The translations under genes were made by a program, and so were the position numbers. From assembly GCA_012518325.1 (NCBI GenBank), contig JAAYSR010000234.1:1-64000 (forward strand): DNA of 64,000 nt, in the 5' to 3' direction. Origin of the DNA: Bacillota bacterium. Lineage in GTDB: Bacteria > Bacillota > Limnochordia > Darwinibacteriales > Darwinibacteriaceae. Positions 8,121 to 15,440 of this stretch are shown piece after piece; within the stretch, counting starts at the first letter, position 1; each line of letters starts with the position of its first letter. The notes beneath the pieces were generated by a model. That model searched no databases and had not been told where the DNA came from. It was given only the letters and a program-made list of their open reading frames with translations.

Positions 8121-9923
8121 CTACTGTCTGAACTCCAGATAAAAGCGCCTGATCCCGTTGTAAATGCCTTGAGCAGCAACCCTTTGAAATCCCGGTGCCA
8201 ACAGCAGTATCTCTTCATCGGGGTGATCCAAAAACCCAACCTCCACCATAATCGCAGGCATCCGCGTCTGATTGAACACCGCAAGATCATCCCGGCCCCA
8301 GATGCGCCTGTTCACCAGCGTAATGGCTTGCACAAGCTCTTCCTGGACCGCCCGGGCCAAAAGTTCAGATGCAGGGTCATTTGCCCTGTACAAAGTCTCG
8401 GTGCCTCTGGCAGTGCCCCTCTTGATATGGGAATTTGCATGTATGGAGACGAACATGTCTGCTTTGGCTTCGGTGGCAATGGCCGGACGCTCAAAAATCG
8501 ACACATATACATCGCTGTCTCTAGTATACACAACTCTTGCCCCCGCCTGTTCCAGCAATTCACCCAAGTACATGCCAATGGCCAGGTTAACATCCTTTTC
8601 AAAAGTACCCTGGTGTCCAATAGTACCTGGATCCGACCCTCCATGCCCAGGGTCAACCACGACTGTCAATCCTGCCAGTTCACCGTCGACGACGGTATCT
8701 TCCGCCAAGTCAGTGTCGGCCTGGCCCTGCAAGCCGGCCAGGTAGGCGTGGGCCTCGCTGGCTGTTCCGAGAAAGAGCGGCAGTATAAACTCACCTTCGC
8801 CGATTTGCTCCAGGAGAAGGGGAGCAACCGGCTCTGTCACCTGCAGAACAACCCTCGTCACCGCCGGAGTGTGCTGGCTGACCCGGAAGCGCTCAACCCG
8901 CCCCTGATTGACAGGTCTGTCAAAGGAGCTGATCATCAGCGTGGTCTCTTGCAGATCCAGCACCAGGCGGAGTGGGTTCTCCAGGTAGACTGCCTCAACT
9001 ACAGGGGCTGCGGAAGCCTGAAAGTAAAGGCAAAACTCTGCACCGTCCTCCCGCAGCTCGATGGATGTCAGCTGAAAGTTGAACTCAATCTCCAGTCCTC
9101 CCTCCGGCCAGGGGTTCACCCGGTAACCGGTTGAGCCCTTCAAATCACAGACTATGCGCATCGTCTGCTCATCAAAACGGGAGCTGCGGATGGAAGATAC
9201 TACAGGATCGCCCTTCACTTCAACCGCAGGCAGAGCGTCGCCGCCTACGCCATACAAGTCAATGACCAGGCGATCCGGCTCCGTTAACAGATAGGCCTGA
9301 TATCCAGTATATGAATTCAGATCAAGAAAAACCCTCGACCTGGGTCCGCCCATAAAAATGATGTCCTTAAGGTCTTGCTCTTCTTCAGGATGATGGATAA
9401 CAATGGGTTCAGTCTGGTCCGATTCATCTGGTTCCGGTTCTGCCGTTCTGAGGCTCAGGGGCTCCCGAATCAGGCTGGATGTGAAGGAGCGTTCCATGAG
9501 TCTGCTCTCCCTGGGAGGTTCCAGGCGCAAACCCATGATGTCCTGATCAAAGACCAGACTCAAGCCTAGCCGATTGGCAATGAAACGGATCGGTACCACA
9601 ATCTCCCCATCCATCAGCTGGGGGGCAACTTCCAGTTTGTAGGATTTGCCCTCCACTTGTGCACTTTCATTCTCCAGCTGCATAAGAATAGTCTGATCCG
9701 AAAACACCAACTCAATGTCCGGTTCAGCTATGTTAACCTCGGCTCCTAGGTGATCGGCAAAGACGCTCACAGGAATCATGAAGTTGCCGTTAATCATAAC
9801 CAGGGAATGTTTCAGCTCTACCTCATCAGGCCCTACAAAAAGTCTCAGGGCGGCGTTCGATTGACTTGGGCAAATCATGGTAATTAGGAAAATAAAAAAA
9901 AGTATAAGGGCAACCCGCTTCAT
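8121..9923 (-). CDS. Secreted N-acetylmuramoyl-L-alanine amidase with stalk-like N-terminal domains
   Basis: The 600-residue exported cell-wall hydrolase starts at ATG 9923 behind GGAGGTAAGATT. It has a signal peptide (MKRVALILFFIFLITMI...), a copper-amine-oxidase-N-type domain (about 20-140, ending IMGLRLE), two AMIN-like beta domains (about 190-420), and a C-terminal Amidase_3 domain. The amidase zinc ligands and catalytic residues are visible: VVDPGHGGSDPG (His), FEKDVNLAI (Glu), SIHANSH (His) and MVEVGF (catalytic Glu). AMIN domains usually target wall sites. It leads the operon with the GerMN protein and glutamate racemase. A longer frame upstream overlaps the divergent gene and lacks a ribosome site. 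Confidence 0.93.
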   Translation of the reverse strand: MKRVALILFFIFLITMICPSQSNAALRLFVGPDEVELKHSLVMINGNFMIPVSVFADHLGAEVNIAEPDIELVFSDQTILMQLENESAQVEGKSYKLEVAPQLMDGEIVVPIRFIANRLGLSLVFDQDIMGLRLEPPRESRLMERSFTSSLIREPLSLRTAEPEPDESDQTEPIVIHHPEEEQDLKDIIFMGGPRSRVFLDLNSYTGYQAYLLTEPDRLVIDLYGVGGDALPAVEVKGDPVVSSIRSSRFDEQTMRIVCDLKGSTGYRVNPWPEGGLEIEFNFQLTSIELREDGAEFCLYFQASAAPVVEAVYLENPLRLVLDLQETTLMISSFDRPVNQGRVERFRVSQHTPAVTRVVLQVTEPVAPLLLEQIGEGEFILPLFLGTASEAHAYLAGLQGQADTDLAEDTVVDGELAGLTVVVDPGHGGSDPGTIGHQGTFEKDVNLAIGMYLGELLEQAGARVVYTRDSDVYVSIFERPAIATEAKADMFVSIHANSHIKRGTARGTETLYRANDPASELLARAVQEELVQAITLVNRRIWGRDDLAVFNQTRMPAIMVEVGFLDHPDEEILLLAPGFQRVAAQGIYNGIRRFYLEFRQ

Positions 9924-9983
9924 AATCTTACCTCCGGCTGTAATTACTACCATCATTTCTCCCTCGAAAGGAGGAATCCTCTT

Positions 9984-10799
9984 ATGTTTTCGCAGTTTTG
10001 GATTCGCCTGGGAAGGTTTGCCTTGCTTCTGCTTGCGGCCTATGTGCTTACGGCCTACGTTGCTGTAGTCACTATTATACTTCGACAAGAGCTCGACATT
10101 CTCGACGCCGGCAGAGCAATCTCTGCATTCAGTTCAGCAGAAGGCTCGAGCACTGTGGAAGGACAGATCCGCAACGTCTTCGGCGACCCCGTCCCCTTCG
10201 GGGTCATTATCATAGGTGATCATTTGGTCCAGGCAGACAGCCTTGGCTTTTTTCGCGTCACACACCTCAAACCGGGCCGCCACACTCTGGAGGTATTTGC
10301 CGGAGACTACGCGCGGTACGCACGGGAAATCCAGGTAGAAGAAGGAATCAACCAGCCCACCATAAAATATGAAACCGGGCTCTGGCCCCAAGTCTTTCTG
10401 GCAGACTTCCATGTGTATTATAAGGAGTACAATGAAATTTTCGGGTTGATTGGGTTCGCCAACGGAACTGACAGGCCGGTCTTTATTCACAAGGCTTCTC
10501 TCTTGAATTCCCAAGGCGGAGTAATAGCAGATATACTCCATGATCTAGGCGGCTTCACTTATTTCGCAGATCTCTCCAATCGCCTGGAAATAGTGGATGC
10601 GCCCCAAAAAGCACTGAAATGGGGTCCCCGCATGGTGCAGGGCGGCGAGTTCATCCCGGTCAAGGGGCACTTCCCGCCTGGACTCTACAGCCTCGAAGTT
10701 CATTATGCCTTCCAGGAAGGGCACAGCCTCGGCCAGTACCAGGTCTTGACCGTAACGGACCATCTGGACCTGGACAGCGACTGGCCCCACATCCCTTAG
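9984..10799 (+). CDS. Single-pass membrane protein with an extracellular carboxypeptidase-regulatory-like domain
   Basis: I do not recognise a named family. The 271-residue protein has a short cytoplasmic start, one transmembrane segment (about 9-33), then [25 protein letters not shown]...[22 protein letters not shown] (55-105), which reads as a CarboxypepD_reg-like beta sandwich, and an unassigned beta-rich C-terminal part. GGAGG precedes the ATG. It is divergent from the wall amidase with only 60 bp between starts, so a shared control region and an envelope role are possible (inference). Confidence 0.7.
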   Translation: MFSQFWIRLGRFALLLLAAYVLTAYVAVVTIILRQELDILDAGRAISAFSSAEGSSTVEGQIRNVFGDPVPFGVIIIGDHLVQADSLGFFRVTHLKPGRHTLEVFAGDYARYAREIQVEEGINQPTIKYETGLWPQVFLADFHVYYKEYNEIFGLIGFANGTDRPVFIHKASLLNSQGGVIADILHDLGGFTYFADLSNRLEIVDAPQKALKWGPRMVQGGEFIPVKGHFPPGLYSLEVHYAFQEGHSLGQYQVLTVTDHLDLDSDWPHIP

Positions 10800-10813
10800 T
10801 CACAAGGCACATC

Positions 10814-10842
10814 TTCCTTACGAGGGCCAACTCTGTTATAAT
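10814..10842 (+). promoter_or_regulatory. Probable smpB promoter
   Basis: A perfect TATAAT lies at 10837-10842. The -35 (TTCCTT at 10814, 17-bp spacer) is poor. Predicted start near 10849 leaves only a short leader that begins with the AAAGGAG ribosome site. Confidence 0.5.
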
Positions 10843-10861
10843 ACATCCAAAGGAGTTGATT

Positions 10862-11320
10862 GTGGTGTCTCAGATCAAAGTTATTGCCGAAAATCGCAGA
10901 GCCCGCCATGACTATTTTATTGAAGATACTTATGAGGCAGGCATCGCACTGCAGGGTACTGAGGTAAAATCACTCCGTTTAGGGAAAGTCAACCTCCGGG
11001 ACAGTTTTGCCCGAGTTGAAAATGGAGAAGTGTTTCTCTACGGCATGCACATCAGCCCGTATGAACAAGGCAACCGCTTCAACCATGACCCCACTCGGCC
11101 CCGGAAACTGCTTCTGCACAAGCGGGAGATTCGCCGACTGATAGGCAAGACTCGGGAAGAAGGCTATACCCTGGTCCCAACCCGCCTTTACTTCCTGAGA
11201 GGTAGATGCAAGGTTGAGCTGGCGCTGGCAAAAGGGAAAAAGCTCTACGATAAGCGTGAGACCTCCGCAAAGAGAGACGCACAGCGAAGGGCACAGCAGG
11301 CCCTTGGCCGGGATCGCTAG
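10862..11320 (+). CDS. smpB: SsrA-binding protein
   Basis: Partner of tmRNA in trans-translation; it places tmRNA in the A site of stalled ribosomes. The 152-residue protein contains [49 protein letters not shown] and the basic tail [17 protein letters not shown]. Start is GTG 10862 or GTG 10865, both behind AAAGGAG; a longer frame overlapping the previous gene is unsupported. It is immediately upstream of ssrA on the same strand. Confidence 0.97.
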   Translation: MVSQIKVIAENRRARHDYFIEDTYEAGIALQGTEVKSLRLGKVNLRDSFARVENGEVFLYGMHISPYEQGNRFNHDPTRPRKLLLHKREIRRLIGKTREEGYTLVPTRLYFLRGRCKVELALAKGKKLYDKRETSAKRDAQRRAQQALGRDR

Positions 11321-11331
11321 GGGGATCTGCC

Positions 11332-11360
11332 TTGACAGCTGAGCAGGTTTTTGATATTCT
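11332..11360 (+). promoter_or_regulatory. ssrA promoter
   Basis: TTGACA at 11332-11337 and TATTCT at 11355-11360 with a 17-bp spacer, 11 bp before the mature tmRNA 5' end. A strong sigma-A promoter starting 11 bp after the smpB stop. Confidence 0.85.
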
Positions 11361-11371
11361 GTAGATACCTT

Positions 11372-11720
11372 GGGGGTGAATTAGTTTCGACGTGGGTAGG
11401 GAGAGCACCAGAAGCGAGCCGAGGACCCCAATGCCTCGTTAAAAGTGGGAAAGCAATAACTGCAAACAACAATTACGCCTTAGCTGCTTAGTTCAGCTAA
11501 CGTCCCTTGTTTCTTTGTCTGTAGGAAATAAGAGTGACGTCAAATTACAGACTACCCTTTGAGCAGCGCCCGGAGCTGAAAGGGGAAATTTACGGGCTGG
11601 TTTGTCCTTTAGCTGGCCACAAAGTAGAAGGATGAACGAGAACTAGATTTGTGGCTGCGCTCGGAGATGCTGGTGTAATTTCACTTGCGGACAGCGGTGC
11701 AACTCCGCTCACCTCCACCA
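11372..11720 (+). ncRNA. ssrA: Transfer-messenger RNA (tmRNA)
   Basis: The 349-nt RNA has a tRNA-Ala-like end: GGGGGTG at the 5' end pairs with CACCTCC before the encoded ACCA. GAATTAGTTTCGACG is the conserved 5' segment, and GGACAGCGGTGCAACTCCGCT-type sequence forms the T-arm region. The resume frame starts at GCA 11462 and encodes the tag ANNNYALAA, ending TAG at 11489-11491. Pseudoknot-forming segments follow. Own promoter upstream and terminator downstream. Confidence 0.96.
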
Positions 11721-11749
11721 AAACATAATTTGAAAATGAAGTGAACAAT

Positions 11750-11787
11750 GCTGCGCTCAGAAAAAACTTGAGTGCAGCGTTTTTTTA
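11750..11787 (+). terminator. ssrA intrinsic terminator
   Basis: Stem GCTGCGCTCA (11750-11759) pairs with TGAGTGCAGC (11769-11778) with one G-U pair, followed by GTTTTTTT. Confidence 0.9.
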
Positions 11788-11823
11788 TATTGGCCGCACA
11801 ATCAGGAAAGGAGGAGCGGGTCC

Positions 11824-12303
11824 GTGGTAGAACTGCGGGAAATATCGACGGAGAATTTTGAGGAGTGCATCAGCCTAAGTCTAACTGAGGAACAGAGAAA
11901 ATTCATGGCTCCTAATGCCTACAGCCTGGCAGAAGCCTACGCTCTGCAGAATGAGGGCAAGTATGCGCCCCTGCCCTATGCCATCTACAGCGGCGAGACT
12001 ATGGTAGGCTTTATCATGGCAGTATACCAGCCGAAAGATGCAGACGACCCAGAAGACGAGACGGTTTTTTACCTGTCCCGCATGATGATTGATCGAAGAT
12101 ACCAGGGTAAGGGCCACGGCAAGAAGGCATTGAGCAAAATGATTCAGATACTGAAATCATTCTGCTCCAGCGCAGATGCGGTTGTCCTATCCTGCAGCAG
12201 GGAAAATGCAGCAGCATATAAACTCTACAGATCTTTCGGATTCAAAGACACAGGCGAATACGATGATGCGGGAGATGTCTACTGCAGACTGGATCTGAAA
12301 TAG
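11824..12303 (+). CDS. GNAT-family N-acetyltransferase
   Basis: The 159-residue single-domain acetyltransferase contains FYLSRMMIDRRYQGKGHGKKAL, the acetyl-CoA pyrophosphate-binding motif, and SCSRENAAAYKLYRSFGF, the usual C-terminal signature. The overall pattern resembles spermidine/spermine acetyltransferases of the BltD/PaiA type, but substrate cannot be assigned from sequence. GTG start at 11824 behind AAAGGAGG. Single gene between ssrA and secG. Confidence 0.88.
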   Translation: MVELREISTENFEECISLSLTEEQRKFMAPNAYSLAEAYALQNEGKYAPLPYAIYSGETMVGFIMAVYQPKDADDPEDETVFYLSRMMIDRRYQGKGHGKKALSKMIQILKSFCSSADAVVLSCSRENAAAYKLYRSFGFKDTGEYDDAGDVYCRLDLK

Positions 12304-12311
12304 GGCATAAC

Positions 12312-12346
12312 AAAAAACCTTTGCTTGTGCGGCAAAGGTTTATTTA
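12312..12346. terminator. Bidirectional terminator between the acetyltransferase and secG
   Basis: AACCTTTGC (12316-12324), 7-nt loop, GCAAAGGTT (12332-12340), with TTATTTAATTT on the plus side and TTTTTTG on the minus side. It serves both convergent genes. Confidence 0.8.
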
Positions 12347-12361
12347 ATTTCAGAAGCAAGA

Positions 12362-12583
12362 CTAAAACCATACTGATAATACGACAGAAAGGATCATGAA
12401 ACCAACGGCGAGATAGGTAGTGGCCGTTGCAAGGATTTCTTCCTTCCCTTTTCTCTGATTAAAGAACATACGGCTTCCTCCGCCGATCGAGCCCAAACCC
12501 TCACCCTTACTCTCCTGCAGGGTCACCGCAACAATTAAAGCGATACAGATCAGAAACTGAACAATCATCAAAAAGGTTCCCAT
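12362..12583 (-). CDS. secG: Preprotein translocase subunit SecG
   Basis: The 73-residue inner-membrane subunit of SecYEG has two hydrophobic helices (about 4-22 and 52-71) joined by a glycine-rich loop with the family block LQESKGEGLGSIGGG and MFF. Start ATG 12583 follows GGGAGGTGTCATTAAGCT. In many Bacillota secG follows eno; here 8.4 kb of sugar genes lie between them and secG has its own promoter. Confidence 0.95.
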   Translation of the reverse strand: MGTFLMIVQFLICIALIVAVTLQESKGEGLGSIGGGSRMFFNQRKGKEEILATATTYLAVGFMILSVVLSVWF

Positions 12584-12627
12584 AGCTTAATGACACCTCC
12601 CTGCCCCATTGATAACACTACTTGGTT

Positions 12628-12656
12628 ATTCTATCACAGTGTCATGAACCAGGCAA
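12628..12656 (-). promoter_or_regulatory. secG promoter
   Basis: On the minus strand TTGCCT (12656-12651), 17-bp spacer, TAGAAT (12633-12628), about 45 bp before the secG start. Confidence 0.65.
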
Positions 12657-12688
12657 GAGAAAAGGGCTGTGAGGCGGTGCGCACCAGA

Positions 12689-13990
12689 TTACTTCTGCAA
12701 AAAAGACCTGTACCACCGGGCGCTGTCCTTGAGAATCCTTTCCTGGGTCTCAAAATTGACATAGACGATCCCAAAGCGCCGCTCGTAGCCATAGGCCCAT
12801 TCGAAGTTGTCCAGCAGGGACCAGACATAGTATCCTTTGAGGGGCACGCCAGCTTCAATGGCTCTGGCTGACTGGGCTATATGCTGCTCTAGATATGCCT
12901 GGCGCTTAGTATCCTTGATCCTTCCGTTCTCCAGCTCATCTTCATAGGCAGCTCCATTTTCGGTGATATAAAGTGGAATTGGGCCGTAGTCGCTGTGCAC
13001 CCGAACCAGCAGATCATACAGTGCTTCAGGGCAGACCTCCCAGCCCATGGCAGTTACCTCGAACTCGGGGTTCTCCGTTTGAGGCTGTCCCTGCTCATCT
13101 GCGGATACAATCGCCCTCGAATAGAAGTTGATGCCCAGGAAGTCATTGGGCATGGAGATCAGTTCAAGGTCCCCCTCCTTAACGGCGGGGCTGACACAGG
13201 ACAGAGCCTCATCCATATCTTCAGGATAAGCCCCTTTAAAGATCGGATCCAGGTACCATCTGTTTTGAAACCCGTCGGCCTTTCTGGCAGCTGCCACGTC
13301 TGCAGGCCTGGAAGATGCCGGATACTGAGGAGTTAGATTCAGGGTGATACCTATGTCCGCGGGCAGATTCATCTGGCGGTAACCCTGCAGTGCCAGGCCG
13401 TGGCCCAAAAGTAAATGGTGGGCCGCAATGTAGTGGGAAGGAATATCTGCTTTGCCCGGCGCATGTTCTCCAATGCCGTAACCCAGAAATGCGGAGCACC
13501 AAGGTTCATTCAGGGTAATCCAGGAGGCAGCGACATCGCCGAGCTGCTCAAAAACAACCATAGCATAATCGCGGAAATACTTAGCCGTATCCCGATTCAG
13601 CCAGCCTCCCCGATCTTCCAGGGCCTGAGGCAAATCCCAGTGATAGAGGGTAACTGCAGGCGCTATCTCGTTTCTGAGCAATTCATCCGTCAGGCGCCTG
13701 TAGAAGTCGATGCCTTTTTGATTCACTGTGATTCCGTCAGGCATGACCCGGGGCCATGCCACAGAAAAACGGTAGCTGTCCACCCCAAGTTCCCGGATCA
13801 GAGCTACGTCTTCTTTGTATAGGTGGTAATGATTGCAGGCCACATCGCCGGTGTGGCCATGCAGCACTTTGCCCGGCGTCTTGCTGAAACGGTCCCAGAT
13901 TGATTCTCCCCGCCCGTCCTCATCAAAGGCCCCTTCGATTTGATACGAAGCAGTAGCTGCGCCCCAGATAAAGTCATCTGGAAAAATCAT
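12689..13990 (-). CDS. Glycoside hydrolase family 1 beta-glucosidase
   Basis: Cytoplasmic retaining beta-glycosidase, most likely beta-glucosidase, releasing glucose from cellobiose or similar beta-glucosides. The 433-residue protein carries the GH1 N-terminal signature FIWGAATASYQIEGA, RFSVAWPRV, the acid/base motif TLNEP (Glu162), the nucleophile motif YITENG (Glu344), and LLDNFEWAYGY near the C terminus. There is no signal peptide and no phosphate-binding hint for 6-phospho substrates. The ATG overlaps the stop of the LacI gene by 4 nt (ATGA), so they form an operon; the divergent importer presumably supplies the substrate. Confidence 0.93.
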   Translation of the reverse strand: MIFPDDFIWGAATASYQIEGAFDEDGRGESIWDRFSKTPGKVLHGHTGDVACNHYHLYKEDVALIRELGVDSYRFSVAWPRVMPDGITVNQKGIDFYRRLTDELLRNEIAPAVTLYHWDLPQALEDRGGWLNRDTAKYFRDYAMVVFEQLGDVAASWITLNEPWCSAFLGYGIGEHAPGKADIPSHYIAAHHLLLGHGLALQGYRQMNLPADIGITLNLTPQYPASSRPADVAAARKADGFQNRWYLDPIFKGAYPEDMDEALSCVSPAVKEGDLELISMPNDFLGINFYSRAIVSADEQGQPQTENPEFEVTAMGWEVCPEALYDLLVRVHSDYGPIPLYITENGAAYEDELENGRIKDTKRQAYLEQHIAQSARAIEAGVPLKGYYVWSLLDNFEWAYGYERRFGIVYVNFETQERILKDSARWYRSFLQK

Positions 13991-15024
13991 AAGTCAGCCC
14001 TCCCAGCATTGTTCGGCGGTGCTGTTGAATCCCGCACCACCAGTTCTGTCTCTATAATCATGCGCTCAGGCCCAACAGGCTTGGTGCTGTCCGTCAGCCT
14101 GGCAATCAGATTCTCGGAGGCAAGGTAGCCGAGTTTGGAAATGGGCTGCCTGATTGTGGTCAGCTTAATTTCATGCTCCTGGGCAAAGGGAATGTCATCA
14201 AAGCCCACCACTGATAAGTCGTCAGGAATCCTGTAGCCCAGTTCACGGGCGGCAGCAATGGCACCGTAGGCTGCCATGTCGCTGGCGCAGGCAATGGCGG
14301 TAATACCCCGATAGTTTTCCAAAAGATGTCTTGCCCCCCGCTGCCCAGACCGATGGGTAACATCCCCCAGATGGACATGGGCCGAACCTATCCCTCCCTC
14401 ATCAAGGGCCCGCTGGAAGCCGCGGTAGCGCTGCACTGCATAATCAAAGCGCATATCACCGCTGATGTAGCCGATCTCCCGGTGCCCAAGGTCGATCAGG
14501 TGCCTGGCTGCCCGGTACGCCCCCTCCTCATTATCCACGTCAACAGAATGAACGTCCGGCAAGAAACAGGGTCCGATCAGCGTAAAGGGCAGACCTCCCT
14601 CGCGGACCTTAGTGACTACTTCACTGTCCCGGGGAGTAGAAGCAACTATGATACCGTCGACTCTGCGCTGGCTGATCATGTTGCTCAGCACAGAGACAAA
14701 ATCCTCCGTTGCACCCAGCAAAGACAGCAGCAGAAAGTACCCCTCCCGCGCTACTACGGTGCCGATCCCCTTCAGGAGTTCAGGGAAGAAGGGATCAGAA
14801 AAGACAGATTCTGCAGTGTGGGGAATCACCACGCCAATGTTGCGGGTTTCATTCTTCACCAGACCCTGGGCCAGGGCATTTGGCTGGTAGCCCAACTCCT
14901 CAACGGCGCGAAGCACCCGCTCGCGAGTCTTCTTTGAAACACGATTTGATTTGTTTAAGACATAACTTACCGTGGCAGTAGACACCCCGGCCTTGGCAGC
15001 AACATCGGCAATAGTTACTCTCAA
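13987..15024 (-). CDS. LacI-family transcriptional regulator
   Basis: The 345-residue DNA-binding repressor has an N-terminal helix-turn-helix and hinge (VTIADVAAKAGVSTATVSYVLN from residue 3, then RVLRAVEELGYQPNALAQGL) and a periplasmic-binding-protein-like sugar-sensing domain (NIGVVIPHT... to the end). I chose TTG 15024, placed 7 nt after GGGAGG; a TTG five codons upstream would lie inside that ribosome site. It probably controls the beta-glucosidase with which it overlaps and the divergent importer (inference from position and the candidate operators at 15090 and 15332). Confidence 0.94.
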   Translation of the reverse strand: MRVTIADVAAKAGVSTATVSYVLNKSNRVSKKTRERVLRAVEELGYQPNALAQGLVKNETRNIGVVIPHTAESVFSDPFFPELLKGIGTVVAREGYFLLLSLLGATEDFVSVLSNMISQRRVDGIIVASTPRDSEVVTKVREGGLPFTLIGPCFLPDVHSVDVDNEEGAYRAARHLIDLGHREIGYISGDMRFDYAVQRYRGFQRALDEGGIGSAHVHLGDVTHRSGQRGARHLLENYRGITAIACASDMAAYGAIAAARELGYRIPDDLSVVGFDDIPFAQEHEIKLTTIRQPISKLGYLASENLIARLTDSTKPVGPERMIIETELVVRDSTAPPNNAGRADL

Positions 15025-15085
15025 GCCACAACCTCCCAAAAAACAAACTCCTTTACGCTCGTTTTGCCCCGTTTGTCCAGCTCAT

Positions 15086-15113
15086 AGGCTAATCGTTTAA
15101 GCATCGGTGTCAA
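15086..15113 (-). promoter_or_regulatory. Probable promoter and operator of the lacI-beta-glucosidase operon
   Basis: On the minus strand TTGACA (15113-15108) and a weak TAGCCT (15091-15086) are 16 bp apart. The spacer contains the operator-like TTAAACGATTA (15100-15090), a place where a LacI-type repressor would block RNA polymerase. Confidence 0.4.
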
Positions 15114-15193
15114 CGGGATTAGGGCCGCAATATCATCATATTCTACATGACAGCTTAGGATCCTTCCCAAATGGATAATCACGCTAGCTAAAT

Positions 15194-15228
15194 GCAAAAG
15201 TTTTTGCGTTTCAATTTTATTTTATAGA
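15194..15228 (+). promoter_or_regulatory. Candidate promoter with palindrome for the importer operon
   Basis: The perfect dyad GCAAAA-GT-TTTTGC (15194-15207) covers a weak -35 (TTTTTG at 15201-15206), with TATAGA at 15223-15228 after 16 bp. The leader would be about 205 nt. Tentative. Confidence 0.3.
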
Positions 15229-15331
15229 AGGATATTTGCGGTTCTGCTTGAATATGTTAAGTGAATTGAAATTCTTCAGATACAGTCGCCTTTGATTCGC
15301 ACCAGACCAGCAGCCGATGGCGAGTATTGCT

Positions 15332-15342
15332 TAATCGCTTAA
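15332..15342. promoter_or_regulatory. Candidate LacI-family operator, second copy
   Basis: TAATCGCTTAA matches the site at 15090-15100 (TAATCGTTTAA) at 10 of 11 positions. It has the central CG and near-dyad TTAA flanks usual for LacI-family operators, and lies about 100 bp before the importer start. Confidence 0.35.
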
Positions 15343-15378
15343 CTTCTACAGCAAATCCTATCCACTTGTGACGGCGAC

Positions 15379-15397
15379 CAAACCCGTGCCGGGTTTG
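15379..15397 (+). repeat. Inverted repeat in the importer leader
   Basis: CAAACCCG-TGC-CGGGTTTG, perfect 8-bp arms with a 3-nt loop, 44 bp ahead of the binding-protein start. Could be an operator or an mRNA hairpin; no T-run follows. Confidence 0.5.
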
Positions 15398-15440
15398 TTG
15401 ATATAGAGCAAAGAAAAAACAAATGGAGAGGTGTTGTGCT

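Larger units (their letters stand above)
15025..15440. other. Control region between the LacI gene and the sugar importer operon
   Basis: About 416 bp without a gene. It holds a TTGACA-containing promoter toward lacI (15113-15086), two copies of TAATCGYTTAA (15090-15100 and 15332-15342), a perfect palindrome GCAAAAGTTTTTGC (15194-15207) just ahead of a TATAGA, and an 8-bp-arm inverted repeat near the importer start (15379-15397). No other coding potential is convincing. Confidence 0.6.

Noticed and set aside
7761..9134. A 457-codon plus-strand open frame opposite the amidase
   Set aside because: Antisense shadow; the minus strand has clear amidase motifs and the plus frame has no ribosome site or domain.
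9924..10088. Upstream extension of the amidase frame
   Set aside because: It removes the signal peptide from the N terminus and overlaps the divergent gene; the ATG at 9923 has a strong ribosome site.
11079..11408. Minus-strand frame across smpB and the tmRNA 5' end
   Set aside because: Overlaps smpB and ssrA, both certain, and has no homology signals.
15379..15397. Intrinsic terminator or attenuator in the importer leader
   Set aside because: The inverted repeat has no T-run, so it is recorded only as a repeat.
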